DNA of 64,000 nucleotides from Micavibrio aeruginosavorus_D (GCF_051245535.1 NZ_CP195303.1:1488001-1552000), one strand, 5' to 3'. Positions 50,695 through 60,528 are shown, counted from the stretch's first letter. Notes: generated by a model not told the origin, from the letters alone. Numbers and translations: made by a program.

Positions 50695-53052
50695 ATGAAT
50701 TTATATATGAAAAAATTTGATCCATCCGCCATTACCGACCTCCTCAACGCCAGTCCCGAGCCGCTGACCAAGCGCCAGATTGCCGAAGCCCTGAACATCC
50801 GCGGCGAGCAAGAACGCGTCGAATTAAAAGACGCGCTGCGCATGCTGGAAGATGACGGCATCATCATCAAACAACCGGGTCAGGCCTACGCCATTCCCGA
50901 AGCCCTGCCCGCCGTGGCCATTATCGAAGTCACCGACATCGATCTGGACGGTGACACGCTGGCCCGCCCGGTGGATTGGAGCGAAGAGTACCAAGGCCCC
51001 GCCCCGCGCATTGAAATCACCCCCGAAGCAAACAAGGGCCACCCGGCCCTCGCCCCCGGTGACCGCGCGCTGGCCAAACTGAGCCGCGTTGCCCCGAACA
51101 TGTACGAAGCCCGCGTGATCCGCCAACTGGACACCGAACGCGGCCGTGTCATGGGCTTGGTTGTACGCACGAAAAGCGGCTTTATCCTGCGCCCCGCGAA
51201 TAAAAGGGCCAAATTCGATTTCGACATCGCGCAGAAAGATTTGAACGGCGCGGATGAAAACGATCTGGTCGTCGCGGAAATTCAACCCAGCCGTGGCGTG
51301 CGCAATGGCAAAGTGCGCGTGAAGGAAATTATCGGGTCACGCAACGATCCAAAGGCAATCAGCATTCTGGCCCTGAACGAAGCCGGTTTGCGCGAAACAT
51401 TCCCCGACGCGGTCTTGCGCGAAACGGAAAAAATGACAGTGCCGACATTGGACAAGCGCGATGATTTGCGCCGCTGGCCGTTGGTCACCATTGACGGCAT
51501 TGATGCGCGCGATTTCGACGACGCGGTCTTTGCCGAAAAAGATGCCGAAAATGGTGGTTACCATTTGATCGTCGCCATTGCCGACGTGGCCTTCTATGTC
51601 CGCCCGGACAGCAATCTGGACCGCGAAGCCTATCGCCGCGGCAACTCCACCTATTTCCCCGACCGCGTCGTGCCGATGCTGCCGGAAGCGTTGTCGAACG
51701 ATCTCTGCTCGCTGCGCCCGAACGAAGACCGCGCCTGCATGGCCGTGCATATGTGGATTGACGATCAGGGCAATCTGCAAAAATACAAATTCGTCCGCGG
51801 CCTGATGCGGTCCAAAGCCCGCCTGATTTACGAACAGGTGCAGGCCGCGCGCGATGGCACGCCCGATTCCATGACCAGCCCGTTGATGGATGATGTCATC
51901 AACCCGCTGTACGAAGTGTATGAAGTCCTGCAAAAATCGCGCAATGAACGTGGCGCGCTGGATCTGGACATTCCCGAACGCAAAATCGTTTTGAACGATA
52001 AAAACGAAATGACGGGCGTGGCCGTGCGGGCGCGGTACGATTCCCACAAGCTGATCGAAGAATTTATGATTCTGGCGAACGTGGCCGCGGCCATGGCGCT
52101 GGAAGCCCGCAAAGCCCCGTGCATGTACCGCATCCACGACCGCCCCAGCGCGGAAAAGATTGATGCCGCCGCCGATTTCATCGACAGCTTTGGCCTGTCC
52201 TTGCCACGCGGGCAGGTGATCCGCCCGGCGCAATTGAATGGCATTTTGCGCCAGGCCGATAAACTGCCCTACGGCCATCTGGTCCACCAGATGATCTTGC
52301 GGTCGCAGGCACAGGCCATTTATCACCCGGACAATATCGGGCACTTTGGTCTGGCGCTGGAAAAATACGCGCACTTTACCTCGCCCATTCGCCGTTATGC
52401 CGATCTGGTCGTGCATCGCAGTTTGATCCGGTCGTGGAACCTCGGCCCCGGCGCCCTGAGCGAAGAAGAAGTCGTGCAGATGGAAGAAATCGCCGACCAT
52501 ATTTCCCAGACCGAGCGCACATCGGCGGAAGCCGAGCGCAACGCGGTCGACCGTTTCGCCGCCACGTTCCTGTCCACCCAGATTGGCGCGCAATTTTCCG
52601 GCCGGATCAGCGGCGTGACCCGCTTTGGCCTGTTCGTTACGCTGGATGAAAGCGGCGCGGACGGGATTGTGCCCATCCGCACCCTGCCCAACGATTTTTA
52701 CGACCATGTCGAGGACCAGCACGCCCTGATCGGCCAGCGTTCGGGCCGGATTTACCGCCTTGGCGCCTCTATTGCGGTGCAACTGAAAGAAGCCGACCCC
52801 CTGACCGGAGGGACAGTTTTCGCGGTTATTGGCACCGAAGGGGCCGATATTCCGGGGTTAACCTTCAAGAAAACTTTGCATAATTCTGGAAAACCCTCTA
52901 AGAAGAAACCATTCCATAGAGGCGGCCCACGCAAGGGGTCCGGTAAGCCAAGCGCTCACAGAGGGCAAGGCGGCGGATCTCGGGGTGCTTCGGATGGTCA
53001 ACCGGGCAAAACGCCGGGCGGGCCAAAACGTGGAGGGAAAAAGCGCCGTTAG
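50695..53052 (+). CDS. rnr: Ribonuclease R
   Basis: Processive 3'-5' exoribonuclease. From N to C: a winged-helix-like domain (KRQIAEALNIRG), two cold-shock domains, the RNB catalytic domain with TIDGIDARDFDDAVF (all four metal-binding Asp), the GHFGLALEKYAHFTSPIRRYADLVVHR block, an S1 domain (GAQFSGRISGVTRFGLFV) and a Lys/Arg/Gly-rich basic tail. About 785 residues. Neither candidate ATG (50695, 50707) has a clear ribosome site. Confidence 0.95.
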   Translation: MNLYMKKFDPSAITDLLNASPEPLTKRQIAEALNIRGEQERVELKDALRMLEDDGIIIKQPGQAYAIPEALPAVAIIEVTDIDLDGDTLARPVDWSEEYQGPAPRIEITPEANKGHPALAPGDRALAKLSRVAPNMYEARVIRQLDTERGRVMGLVVRTKSGFILRPANKRAKFDFDIAQKDLNGADENDLVVAEIQPSRGVRNGKVRVKEIIGSRNDPKAISILALNEAGLRETFPDAVLRETEKMTVPTLDKRDDLRRWPLVTIDGIDARDFDDAVFAEKDAENGGYHLIVAIADVAFYVRPDSNLDREAYRRGNSTYFPDRVVPMLPEALSNDLCSLRPNEDRACMAVHMWIDDQGNLQKYKFVRGLMRSKARLIYEQVQAARDGTPDSMTSPLMDDVINPLYEVYEVLQKSRNERGALDLDIPERKIVLNDKNEMTGVAVRARYDSHKLIEEFMILANVAAAMALEARKAPCMYRIHDRPSAEKIDAAADFIDSFGLSLPRGQVIRPAQLNGILRQADKLPYGHLVHQMILRSQAQAIYHPDNIGHFGLALEKYAHFTSPIRRYADLVVHRSLIRSWNLGPGALSEEEVVQMEEIADHISQTERTSAEAERNAVDRFAATFLSTQIGAQFSGRISGVTRFGLFVTLDESGADGIVPIRTLPNDFYDHVEDQHALIGQRSGRIYRLGASIAVQLKEADPLTGGTVFAVIGTEGADIPGLTFKKTLHNSGKPSKKKPFHRGGPRKGSGKPSAHRGQGGGSRGASDGQPGKTPGGPKRGGKKRR

Positions 53053-53117
53053 CGTATTGAACGCCCGCTCCCCTTCGCACCACTCTAAACCCAGTTAGAA
53101 CAGGGAGCGTATCCATC

Positions 53118-54857
53118 GTGGCTAAGAAAAAACAAACCAATAATAACCACCACGGGCGTAACAATAAGAACAGCAATGCAACCGGCAGCGCACCAAAGGG
53201 CCGGAACATTTCCCCGACCGCGCAATCCATCAAGGTCAGCATTGCCGCCACCAACGACCAAACCCCGACCGACCCCGATGCGTTCAAAGCATCCACCATC
53301 ACCACGGCGGTTCTGGGCAGTTTTAAAATCAAAGAACAACATGACACCGCCGCCGTTGCCGAGGCCACAACCGTTGTTAAAACCGTTGATAGCTCCGCCG
53401 TGCGCAAGGATCTGACCCATATTCCGTTCGTGACCATTGACGGCATTACATCACGCGATTTCGATGATGCCGTTCATGCCGAAGCCGACACCGCCGCCGA
53501 TAACGCTGGCGGGTATCTGGTCAATGTCGCCATTGCCGACGTGGCCTGGTATGTCCGCCCCGGCAGCGCATTGGATACTCAAGCCCTGTCCCGCGGCTTC
53601 TCCGTCTATCCGCCGGATCGTGCCGTTCACATGCTGCCGAATGAATTGTCTGAACATGCGTGCTCGCTGAAGCCGGATGTCGACCGCTATGCGCTGGTCG
53701 CCCATATCCGCGTGAACAAGGACGGCGATATTCTGGATAGCTCCTACAGCCGCGCCATTATCCGCTCCCGCGCCCGCCTGACCTATGAAGGCGTGGATGA
53801 GTTTCTGGGTGGCAACCTGAATGGCGTCGCCGCCGTAGCCCACACGTTGATCCCGCCATTGCACGAAGTGTACGAAGTGCTGAATCAAAGCTCCATCAAC
53901 CGTGGCAAGCTGAAATTCAGCTTCGGCAAAATGTCCAGCACGATTGGTGCGGATGGTTTCGTCAATGGCTTCACCAAGGACGACAACCGTGAAGGCTCAC
54001 GCGAGCTGATCGAAGAATTGATGTGCCTGGCCAACTGTGTCGTGGCCCGTGACTTGCTGGCCCACGGCCAGTACCCGGTCATGACCCGTGTACACGAAGA
54101 GCCCGCCGAAGATCAGCTGGTCAAAGCCAAAGCCCTGCTGTCCGCCGCTGGCATCACCAAACGCAATAGCGAAGACTGGACATTGGCCGACATCAACAAA
54201 ATGCTGGATGATCCGGCAATGGCCGCAAAACACGATAAAATCCGCTCCGCCGCGATGAAGCTGATTAACCGCGGCGAATATGCGATCAACGAAACCGGCC
54301 ACTTTGGTCTGGCATTGAAAACATATTGCCACTTCACCTCGCCGATCCGCCGTTATCCGGATTTGCAGGTGCATCGCGCTTTGATCTCTGCTTTCGGTCT
54401 GGGCGAAGGCGGCATGGCCAAGGACATTCCGTTGAAGGATATGTTCAATCAGGCGTCCGCCATCAACGCGCTGGATAACCAGGCCGATGCCGTGTACCGC
54501 ATCGCCACCGACCGCTACGCCATCGCCTTCCTGCACAAAACAGGTCCGGTGCATCAGGCGAAGCTGAAAGACATCAAAAAGGATGGCGCGCTGGTTCTGG
54601 CGTTTGAAAACACGCCGCTGAAACTGACCGTCGACAAATCCTTTGTCCCGGCGGATGATTTCCGCATCAATATGAAGAAACGCCAATTGGTGGACGATAT
54701 GGGCACCGTGATCGGGATTAACGACAATGTGCCGGTGCGCATCGTGTCCTGTAACCCGCTGACCGGGACCTTCTCCATCGCCATGGACGGGTACAGCTAC
54801 CCCAAGGGCGGCGCGGTTCAGCCGATGGCCCAAAAGGGCCGGAAACGGGAACCCTAA
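53118..54857 (+). CDS. Second RNase II/R-family exoribonuclease, short form
   Basis: 579 residues from a GTG start preceded by CAGGGAG. The first about 70 residues are Asn/Lys-rich low complexity (KKKQTNNNHHGRNNKNSN), with no cold-shock domains. The RNB domain is complete: VTIDGITSRDFDDAV has the four Asp at the canonical spacing, and GHFGLALKTYCHFTSPIRRYPDLQVHR is intact. After it comes a degenerate beta-rich region in place of a clear S1 domain. Adjacent to rnr with 65 bases between, so likely an ancient tandem duplication that lost RNA-binding domains. Confidence 0.9.
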   Translation: MAKKKQTNNNHHGRNNKNSNATGSAPKGRNISPTAQSIKVSIAATNDQTPTDPDAFKASTITTAVLGSFKIKEQHDTAAVAEATTVVKTVDSSAVRKDLTHIPFVTIDGITSRDFDDAVHAEADTAADNAGGYLVNVAIADVAWYVRPGSALDTQALSRGFSVYPPDRAVHMLPNELSEHACSLKPDVDRYALVAHIRVNKDGDILDSSYSRAIIRSRARLTYEGVDEFLGGNLNGVAAVAHTLIPPLHEVYEVLNQSSINRGKLKFSFGKMSSTIGADGFVNGFTKDDNREGSRELIEELMCLANCVVARDLLAHGQYPVMTRVHEEPAEDQLVKAKALLSAAGITKRNSEDWTLADINKMLDDPAMAAKHDKIRSAAMKLINRGEYAINETGHFGLALKTYCHFTSPIRRYPDLQVHRALISAFGLGEGGMAKDIPLKDMFNQASAINALDNQADAVYRIATDRYAIAFLHKTGPVHQAKLKDIKKDGALVLAFENTPLKLTVDKSFVPADDFRINMKKRQLVDDMGTVIGINDNVPVRIVSCNPLTGTFSIAMDGYSYPKGGAVQPMAQKGRKREP

Positions 54858-54908
54858 GCCGGACCCCAAACGGGTCAGCCCCGCCTGAAAAACCCTAAAA
54901 CCTTAAGA

Positions 54909-54934
54909 AATCCGGGACTTTCCCGGATTTTTTA
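54909..54934 (+). terminator. Intrinsic terminator
   Basis: AATCCGGGA-CTT-TCCCGGATT followed by TTTT. Ends the second exoribonuclease gene. Confidence 0.85.
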
Positions 54935-54978
54935 TGGGTTTTGGCCCGGAAAAGTCGCGATATTTTCCATTTCATTTG

Positions 54979-55009
54979 TTGACTTTCCGGGCGAAATCCG
55001 CAATATGAC
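54979..55009 (+). promoter_or_regulatory. Candidate promoter of rpmG
   Basis: TTGACT -35 (5 of 6) with an AATATGAC -10-like region 17-19 bases on, directly after the terminator and about 45 bases before the rpmG start. Confidence 0.4.
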
Positions 55010-55051
55010 GACCTGATTTCAAATTGTAAGTGTTCTTGAAGGACCGAGAAA

Positions 55052-55261
55052 ATGGCCAAAAGCAAAGGCAACGCCGTTAAAGTGCGCATGGAAAGCTCCG
55101 CAGGTACGGGCTTCCGTTACTACACGAAACAAAACGCGAAAGCGCAAGGCAAGAAGCTCGAACTGAAAAAGTTCGATCCGTGGGCCATTCACCCGGAAAC
55201 CGGTAAAAAAGGCGCACACGTTCTGTTCGAACAGAAGAAAATGCCGCCGTCCAAAAAATAG
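55052..55261 (+). CDS. rpmG: 50S ribosomal protein L33
   Basis: 69 residues, about 14 longer than the common 55-residue form because of a C-terminal Lys-rich extension (GAHVLFEQKKMPPSKK). Core: KVRMESSAGTGFRYYTKQN and KLELKKFDPWAI. No zinc-binding cysteines, so the C-minus (zinc-independent) type. AAGGA ribosome site 8 bases upstream. Single-gene unit bounded by a terminator on each side. Confidence 0.95.
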   Translation: MAKSKGNAVKVRMESSAGTGFRYYTKQNAKAQGKKLELKKFDPWAIHPETGKKGAHVLFEQKKMPPSKK

Positions 55262-55285
55262 TTTTGGATTTGCATATGGATTCAA

Positions 55286-55310
55286 AAAGGGCGCCATTGG
55301 CGCCCTTTTT
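55286..55310. terminator. Bidirectional intrinsic terminator
   Basis: GGGCGCC-ATT-GGCGCCC with A5 before and T5 after; shared by rpmG and the pleD gene. Confidence 0.88.
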
Positions 55311-55311
55311 A

Positions 55312-56739
55312 TTATTCCATCATCTGCCGGGCTTCCTGGCGGAACTTGTCCGGGTCCAGCGGGCCGATATCTTCGAAAATGGTCAGGTTCCGGCCACCGC
55401 TTTTGGCCGCATACAGGCACCGATCCGCCCGCTCCAGAACGCTTTGCACCGTATGATCACCGGACCGGATAATCGCCCCGCCGATCGACGTCGTTACGGT
55501 TAAGGCCCCGGCGGGGATATTCACATTAAACGGCTTGTCCCCGATGGAGCGGCGCAGACGTTCGGCCACGAACTGGGCCATGTCATCCGTCACATCCGGC
55601 AGGATCACCACAAATTCTTCACCACCCATCCGGGCAACCAAGTCAAAGGACCGCAGGGAGTCCTTCACGCGATAGGCAAAGGTTTTCAAGACCTCATCCC
55701 CCACCCCGTGGCCGTAGGTGTCATTCACGCCTTTAAATTTATCAATATCCATCATCAGAACGCAGAGCGTCTTCTTCGACTGCTCGTTCTTCTGGAGCAA
55801 TTTCTGCAAATGAACTTCGAGATAACGGCGGTTATACAGCCCCGTGAGAGAGTCGGTCAGCGCCATGGACAGGCTGATTTCGTAATTGGCGCGCAGGCGG
55901 TCTTGGAACCGTTTGCGGCGAATTTGCGTGCGCGCACGGGCCAGCAATTCATTGCGGTCAATCGGGCGTAAAATATAATCATGCGCACCGATTTCCAGCC
56001 CGTGGGCAATGCGCTGCATATCTTCGTCCGTGGCCACCATCAAAATCGGAATGGCCCGTGTACGTTCATTGGATCGCAAATGCGAGCACAGGCGCAAGCC
56101 ATCTTCGGATTTCAAATTCAAACTGACGATCAGCAGGTCAAAGTCGGATTTCGATGTTTCTTCAATCGCGGCCATGCCGCCAGTGACGGACACGACATGA
56201 TCCTGATCGACCTGGAACGTCTTGGTGATTTTGTCGGTTTCGAAATTCTGATCTTCGACCAGCAAAACGCGGGCATTTTCGAACGATTCATCCATGACCG
56301 TTTTATTGTCATCGGTCACGCCCAGTTGCGTTGCGGTATTTTCGCGCACACGCCATTCATCCACGGTCATCTTCAACCGCACCAGCGACCGCACGCGCGC
56401 CATCAGCGCCACATCGTTCACGGGTTTAGACAGGAAATCATCGGCCCCGGCTTCCAGCCCGCGAATGCGTTCGGCGGCATCGGTCAGGGCGGTTACCATC
56501 ACAACAGGGATATGGGCAGAGGCCGGGTTGGATTTAATCCGCTTGCACACCTCGAACCCGTCCATGCCCGGCATCATCACGTCCAGAAGGACGATATCCG
56601 GGCTGTCCTGTGCCACGCGGTTCAGCGCTTCCTCGCCGCTGGTTGCGGTCAGGACGTCGTAATACTCACTGGACAGCTTGGCTTCCAGAAGCTTTACGTT
56701 CGGCAAAATATCATCAACGACAAGAACGCGTGCAGACAT
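55312..56739 (-). CDS. pleD: PleD-like response regulator diguanylate cyclase (REC-REC-GGDEF)
   Basis: 475 residues. The first receiver is complete (VVDD, Asp in VLLDVMMPGMDG, Lys in LSKP). In the second the phosphoacceptor position reads LLIVSLNLKSEDG, with Ser instead of Asp, in line with the adaptor role known for Caulobacter PleD. The cyclase domain has GGEEF in ARMGGEEFVVI and the product-inhibition I-site RSFD five residues before it. Makes c-di-GMP, in Caulobacter to drive the swarmer-to-stalked transition. Directly downstream of divK (16-base gap). Confidence 0.94.
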   Translation of the reverse strand: MSARVLVVDDILPNVKLLEAKLSSEYYDVLTATSGEEALNRVAQDSPDIVLLDVMMPGMDGFEVCKRIKSNPASAHIPVVMVTALTDAAERIRGLEAGADDFLSKPVNDVALMARVRSLVRLKMTVDEWRVRENTATQLGVTDDNKTVMDESFENARVLLVEDQNFETDKITKTFQVDQDHVVSVTGGMAAIEETSKSDFDLLIVSLNLKSEDGLRLCSHLRSNERTRAIPILMVATDEDMQRIAHGLEIGAHDYILRPIDRNELLARARTQIRRKRFQDRLRANYEISLSMALTDSLTGLYNRRYLEVHLQKLLQKNEQSKKTLCVLMMDIDKFKGVNDTYGHGVGDEVLKTFAYRVKDSLRSFDLVARMGGEEFVVILPDVTDDMAQFVAERLRRSIGDKPFNVNIPAGALTVTTSIGGAIIRSGDHTVQSVLERADRCLYAAKSGGRNLTIFEDIGPLDPDKFRQEARQMME

Positions 56740-56755
56740 GGTTCAATTCACACAA

Positions 56756-57133
56756 TCATTCAGCTTTTGGAGCCAGATATTTCTGGATCGTTTCAATAAA
56801 GTGCATCACGGAAATCGGTTTCGAGATGTAATCCTCGCACCCGCCTTCGCGAATTTTCTGTTCATCGCCCTTCATGGCGAAGGCCGTTACGGCGATCACG
56901 GGAATCACTTTCAATTCCGCATCCGCCTTCAGCCAGCGTGTGACATCCAGCCCGGACACTTCCGGCAACTGAATATCCATCAAAATCAAATCGGGTTTTT
57001 CACGACGCGCCAGATCCAGAACCTCGTTCCCGTTTTTGGTGTCGACCGTGGCAATGCCATGGGCTTCCAGCAAATCGCGGAACAGTTTCATGTTCAGTTC
57101 GTTGTCTTCAACAATCAGGACTTTTTTTGTCAT
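56756..57133 (-). CDS. divK: DivK-like single-domain response regulator
   Basis: 125 residues. KKVLIVEDNELNMKLFRDLLEAHG is the typical DivK opening; Asp in LILMDIQLPEVSGLD, Thr in AVTAFAM and Lys in ISKPISV complete the site. In alphaproteobacteria DivK acts with PleC/DivJ to control CtrA through CckA. The divK-pleD order is as in Caulobacter, which supports the assignment. Confidence 0.92.
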   Translation of the reverse strand: MTKKVLIVEDNELNMKLFRDLLEAHGIATVDTKNGNEVLDLARREKPDLILMDIQLPEVSGLDVTRWLKADAELKVIPVIAVTAFAMKGDEQKIREGGCEDYISKPISVMHFIETIQKYLAPKAE

Positions 57134-57279
57134 GCGCGCTCAAATCTTTTCAGAAAGGCTTACCGTGGATGGACGAATCGCCCGGATGGTGTCTTTGGAA
57201 GGATTCCCCTGCCCAAAGATAGGGCCCAAGGTATTGCCAAACCGTTAAGAAAATGGCGCACTTACCATATTGCGGATCT

Positions 57280-58275
57280 TTATTTCGCGGGGCTGGTGCG
57301 CGCACCATTGCCGTTGCCGTTTCCATCCTGCCCGCAATCCTCAACGGGCAGCTTTTCCAAAGCCACCAGGCTTTGCGTCACCGAAAATTCATCATAGGTG
57401 ACATACATATGGCTGATCATGCCATTGTCGTGGAACACCGCGTCCATTTCGTAATCCGATTGCGGTTCCGGATTGGAGCGCGGGAAAAACGCCAGATGCA
57501 TCCGCCATGCCGGCGTATTGACCAAGGTTGAATCAACGGCTGTGCCAAAACTACGTTCATCCAGTGCGTTGATTTTCTTGCCGACGAAAACGCTGACATC
57601 CACCGGCCCTTCCTCATCACTGCCATCAAACATGGGCAGGGTCAGGAACGTTTTGCCATCGCGCGCGGCCTTCAACGTGGCCAGCGTGTGGCCCATGGGG
57701 AATAATATATCGGGCGACAACCGGAAATCCAGCCCGTCCGGTTTGCTGAACACCGCCTTGCCCCCTTTGGAGTCAACCGATGCACGGCCGCGCAATTCCT
57801 GGAACACGGTGCCATCGCGGCGGCGGCGGGATGTGAAATCAAACGTATCGCCGTCCAATTGCTCATACGTCGAAAAATCGCTGGTAATCCGCATGGGCGG
57901 CGTATCGGCATATTCATAGAGCATGTTGAAGCGATGATCGCTGACCCACGCGTCACAGGTTTTTTTCAATTCGAAATACATCTGGCCGCTGATGTTCAGA
58001 ACTTGCGACCCGCTGCGGCGCTCAACCATCTCGATATTATAGATCGCCTTGTGCGGGACGATGGCGGCCATTTCATCTTTATAAAGCTGCGCCAGATTTT
58101 TGCGCGCTTTGGCGGGCTTCGCCGGTTTTTCATCGCGGCCGTTACCACCCATCACCGGGTCATCCAGCGAGACGCGCGCATCCGGCACGTCGCGCAGGAA
58201 GGTTACGGCGCCATACGCCGCCAGCCCCGCCACAGCCACGCTGCCCAACAGAATGAGTGTCCAAATGCGCATCAT
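57280..58275 (-). CDS. EipB-like envelope integrity protein (DUF1849)
   Basis: 331 residues. An N-terminal membrane anchor or signal (about 3-27) precedes a Lys-rich linker and a beta-rich periplasmic domain. HKAIYNIEMVERRSGSQVLNISGQM, CDAWVSDHRF and the closing DEFSVTQSLVALEKLPVEDC fit DUF1849, whose Brucella member EipB is a periplasmic spiral-shaped protein for envelope integrity with a conserved disulfide; cysteines at CDAW and DCG could form it. The tail is Gly/Asn-rich. Confidence 0.8.
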   Translation of the reverse strand: MMRIWTLILLGSVAVAGLAAYGAVTFLRDVPDARVSLDDPVMGGNGRDEKPAKPAKARKNLAQLYKDEMAAIVPHKAIYNIEMVERRSGSQVLNISGQMYFELKKTCDAWVSDHRFNMLYEYADTPPMRITSDFSTYEQLDGDTFDFTSRRRRDGTVFQELRGRASVDSKGGKAVFSKPDGLDFRLSPDILFPMGHTLATLKAARDGKTFLTLPMFDGSDEEGPVDVSVFVGKKINALDERSFGTAVDSTLVNTPAWRMHLAFFPRSNPEPQSDYEMDAVFHDNGMISHMYVTYDEFSVTQSLVALEKLPVEDCGQDGNGNGNGARTSPAK

Positions 58276-58570
58276 CGGCTTTATCTATACGCCCTTCATA
58301 AAAACGACCAACGGGGCATCATACCCGAAAAAGCCGACGGGGACCAACCGGGCAAAAAAAGCCTAGTGCCCATAATCGACCGGGAAAAAGACACCCTTCC
58401 GCCCGCCCGCCCGCCAAAGCCAAAACCATACCCCATTGAAAATGCTGAATTTTATTCCATAAAAAACTGGCACAGCTTTCGCAATATTAAAACCGAACGG
58501 GCACACAACCCACACAATGGGGCGCCGGTTCGTAATTAGGGGTGTATTCGACGGAAGGGAATGCGTAGCA

Positions 58571-59425
58571 ATGACAACCGACATCACATATCCAACGCAA
58601 CAAGATCTGGTCACCAATAATGGGGCCAATCCGATTTCGACCACATTGGTCAACCGCATGTACCGTGACAGCGTGACCCGCGCACGGCCCACCGGAAACG
58701 GACATCAAGACCCGGATCAAGCCGAACAACAACACAAAGCCATCACAAGTCTGGTCCAGAACCACAATCTGGAACGCGAAGGATGGTGGAGAAAGATGAG
58801 TGCAACGGTCGCCCTGCTCCGCCATGCCAACAGCATTATCGATCAAGCCGAATCCAAACTCCGCGCCCAGCAGGAACGTATTTTCATGCTGGAAGATCTG
58901 GCCACCGCCGATGATCTGACCGGATTGAAAAACCGCCGCGGTTTCTTTGAAGCCTTTGAACGCGAGCTGGATTTGTGCAACCGAGGCAAGTCCGCCGGAG
59001 GTTTGCTGGTGATGATCGATCTGGATAATTTCAAAACCACCAACGATACACACGGCCATCTGGCGGGTGATGCGTGCCTGCGCCTGGTGGGCCGCACGTT
59101 GCAGAACGAAATCCGCGCCATGGATACCGCCGCCCGCATGGGTGGGGATGAATTTATCCTGTTGCTGTCCAACACCACACGCGATGACGCCACCGCCCGC
59201 GCCCAGACCATTGCCGCGCGATTGAATAATCTGTCGCTGGCCTGGTATGGCGATCTCATCCCGATCCGCGCCAGTGTTGGTTTGAAAAATTTCGGCGCCG
59301 GGGACCAGATTGATCTGATCATCCGCGATGCCGATGCGCGCATGTACCAGACCAAGGCCGCGCGCAGCCGTTCCATTTCATACCCGGTCCGCAGCACATC
59401 CGTGCCGGACCCGGCCAACCGATAG
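58571..59425 (+). CDS. GGDEF diguanylate cyclase
   Basis: 284 residues from MTTDITYPTQQDL, preceded by GGAAGG; an upstream ATG adds 18 residues. The N-terminal half is helical with a coiled coil (ANSIIDQAESKLRAQQERIF) just before the cyclase domain, which suggests signalling through dimerisation. DDLTGLKNRRGFFEAFE opens the GGDEF domain; ARMGGDEFILL is the active site and RAMD five residues before it is an I-site. Should make c-di-GMP with feedback inhibition. No membrane segment, so its input is cytoplasmic. Confidence 0.92.
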   Translation: MTTDITYPTQQDLVTNNGANPISTTLVNRMYRDSVTRARPTGNGHQDPDQAEQQHKAITSLVQNHNLEREGWWRKMSATVALLRHANSIIDQAESKLRAQQERIFMLEDLATADDLTGLKNRRGFFEAFERELDLCNRGKSAGGLLVMIDLDNFKTTNDTHGHLAGDACLRLVGRTLQNEIRAMDTAARMGGDEFILLLSNTTRDDATARAQTIAARLNNLSLAWYGDLIPIRASVGLKNFGAGDQIDLIIRDADARMYQTKAARSRSISYPVRSTSVPDPANR

Positions 59426-59556
59426 GGGGAAAAGAAGGAATGCACAGGGAATATTGGGGGCCTAACCCCGCCCGCCATTCCACGGTTTTCCAGTCGCCAC
59501 CAACGTTGCCCACCTGACCCCAACCCCAAACCCCAAGGGCAACAGGCGATCCCCCC

Positions 59557-59598
59557 AGCCCGGCTTGCGTCCCCCATGCAAGCCGGGCTCTTCTTTTC
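59557..59598 (+). terminator. Intrinsic terminator
   Basis: 12-bp perfect stem AGCCCGGCTTGC / GCAAGCCGGGCT with a 9-base loop, then CTTCTTTT. About 130 bases after the GGDEF gene; the 287-base gap before the next gene otherwise shows nothing clear. Confidence 0.85.
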
Positions 59599-59712
59599 AC
59601 CCTCAAAAGTTAACAATTTTCGGAAAACCTTGCCTTTTACCCGGCTTTGGCCCTAAAACCATAAATATGAAAAACAGGATGTGCGAGATCCCGGATCAGG
59701 AGTGGATGGCCG

Positions 59713-60528
59713 ATGTCTGACCGTTTGTCACTGACAAGCTCTTTTAACCCCGCCTTGCTTCCCCTGCTGGACGAAGACATGGTCTGCGCCGCATGGAACA
59801 AAGCCCTCAAGACACAAGACCACACCACCATGTGCGGGCTGATGCAACAGGGTCTGTCGCCCGATCATCCGCTCAACCCGCTGGGCATCACGGCGCTGCA
59901 TTATCTGATCCAACTGGAACCGCAAGGCCGGGTGCACGCCGGAACGATTGACCGGGCCGTGAAAAATCTGCTGCGCTCTCACGCGGATTTATTGGCGCCG
60001 GATTATTGCGGATTGCTGCCCGCCGATTATGCGTTGTGCAGCAGCAACCCGCAGGTTGCGCACACCGTGATTTTGAACACCATGGGCCTGCAAATCAAAC
60101 GCGGTACGAAATTATTCCATCCGGCAATTGACCGCCTGTTCTCCATCCTGCCTGACCGCGATGGCATGCGGCTGGAAGCGTGGAACAATCTGCGTGAAAA
60201 TGCGGACATGATCACCGATTACATCAACACGGCGTTCAGCACCGAAGGGTTTGAACCGCTGCTGCAACGGATGAGCGCCAAAGACTACGCGTATTGGCAG
60301 GACCCGGTGCAGGACAGACGGTTTGCGGACCTGCCCGCCCCGACCGACCAGATGGACAATTTATTCGAAAAATTTAGCTTTATGCGCAACAATCTGAATT
60401 TGCGCGGCACGTTTTCGCAATATACAAAAACGCATGATCTGGATGCGGAATTCGATGCCGCCATGACCGCGGAGCAGGAATTGCGCCACGCCGAATATAA
60501 GCACGCAAAGAAGCATCCACGCCCCTGA
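59713..60528 (+). CDS. Hypothetical protein with an ankyrin-like segment
   Basis: 271 residues. Residues about 35-75 (DHTTMCGLMQQGLSPDHPLN, PLGITALHYLIQLE) match the ankyrin pattern, and about 95-135 (HADLLAPDYCGLLPADYALC) looks like a second degenerate repeat. The C-terminal half is charged and helical with no recognised domain. No signal peptide or membrane segment. Could act in protein-protein contacts; no neighbour points to a pathway. Confidence 0.65.
   Translation: MSDRLSLTSSFNPALLPLLDEDMVCAAWNKALKTQDHTTMCGLMQQGLSPDHPLNPLGITALHYLIQLEPQGRVHAGTIDRAVKNLLRSHADLLAPDYCGLLPADYALCSSNPQVAHTVILNTMGLQIKRGTKLFHPAIDRLFSILPDRDGMRLEAWNNLRENADMITDYINTAFSTEGFEPLLQRMSAKDYAYWQDPVQDRRFADLPAPTDQMDNLFEKFSFMRNNLNLRGTFSQYTKTHDLDAEFDAAMTAEQELRHAEYKHAKKHPRP

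Noticed and set aside
54858..55051. Riboswitch or leader peptide ahead of rpmG
   Set aside because: The only structure is the terminator of the preceding gene; the rpmG leader is short with a simple promoter.
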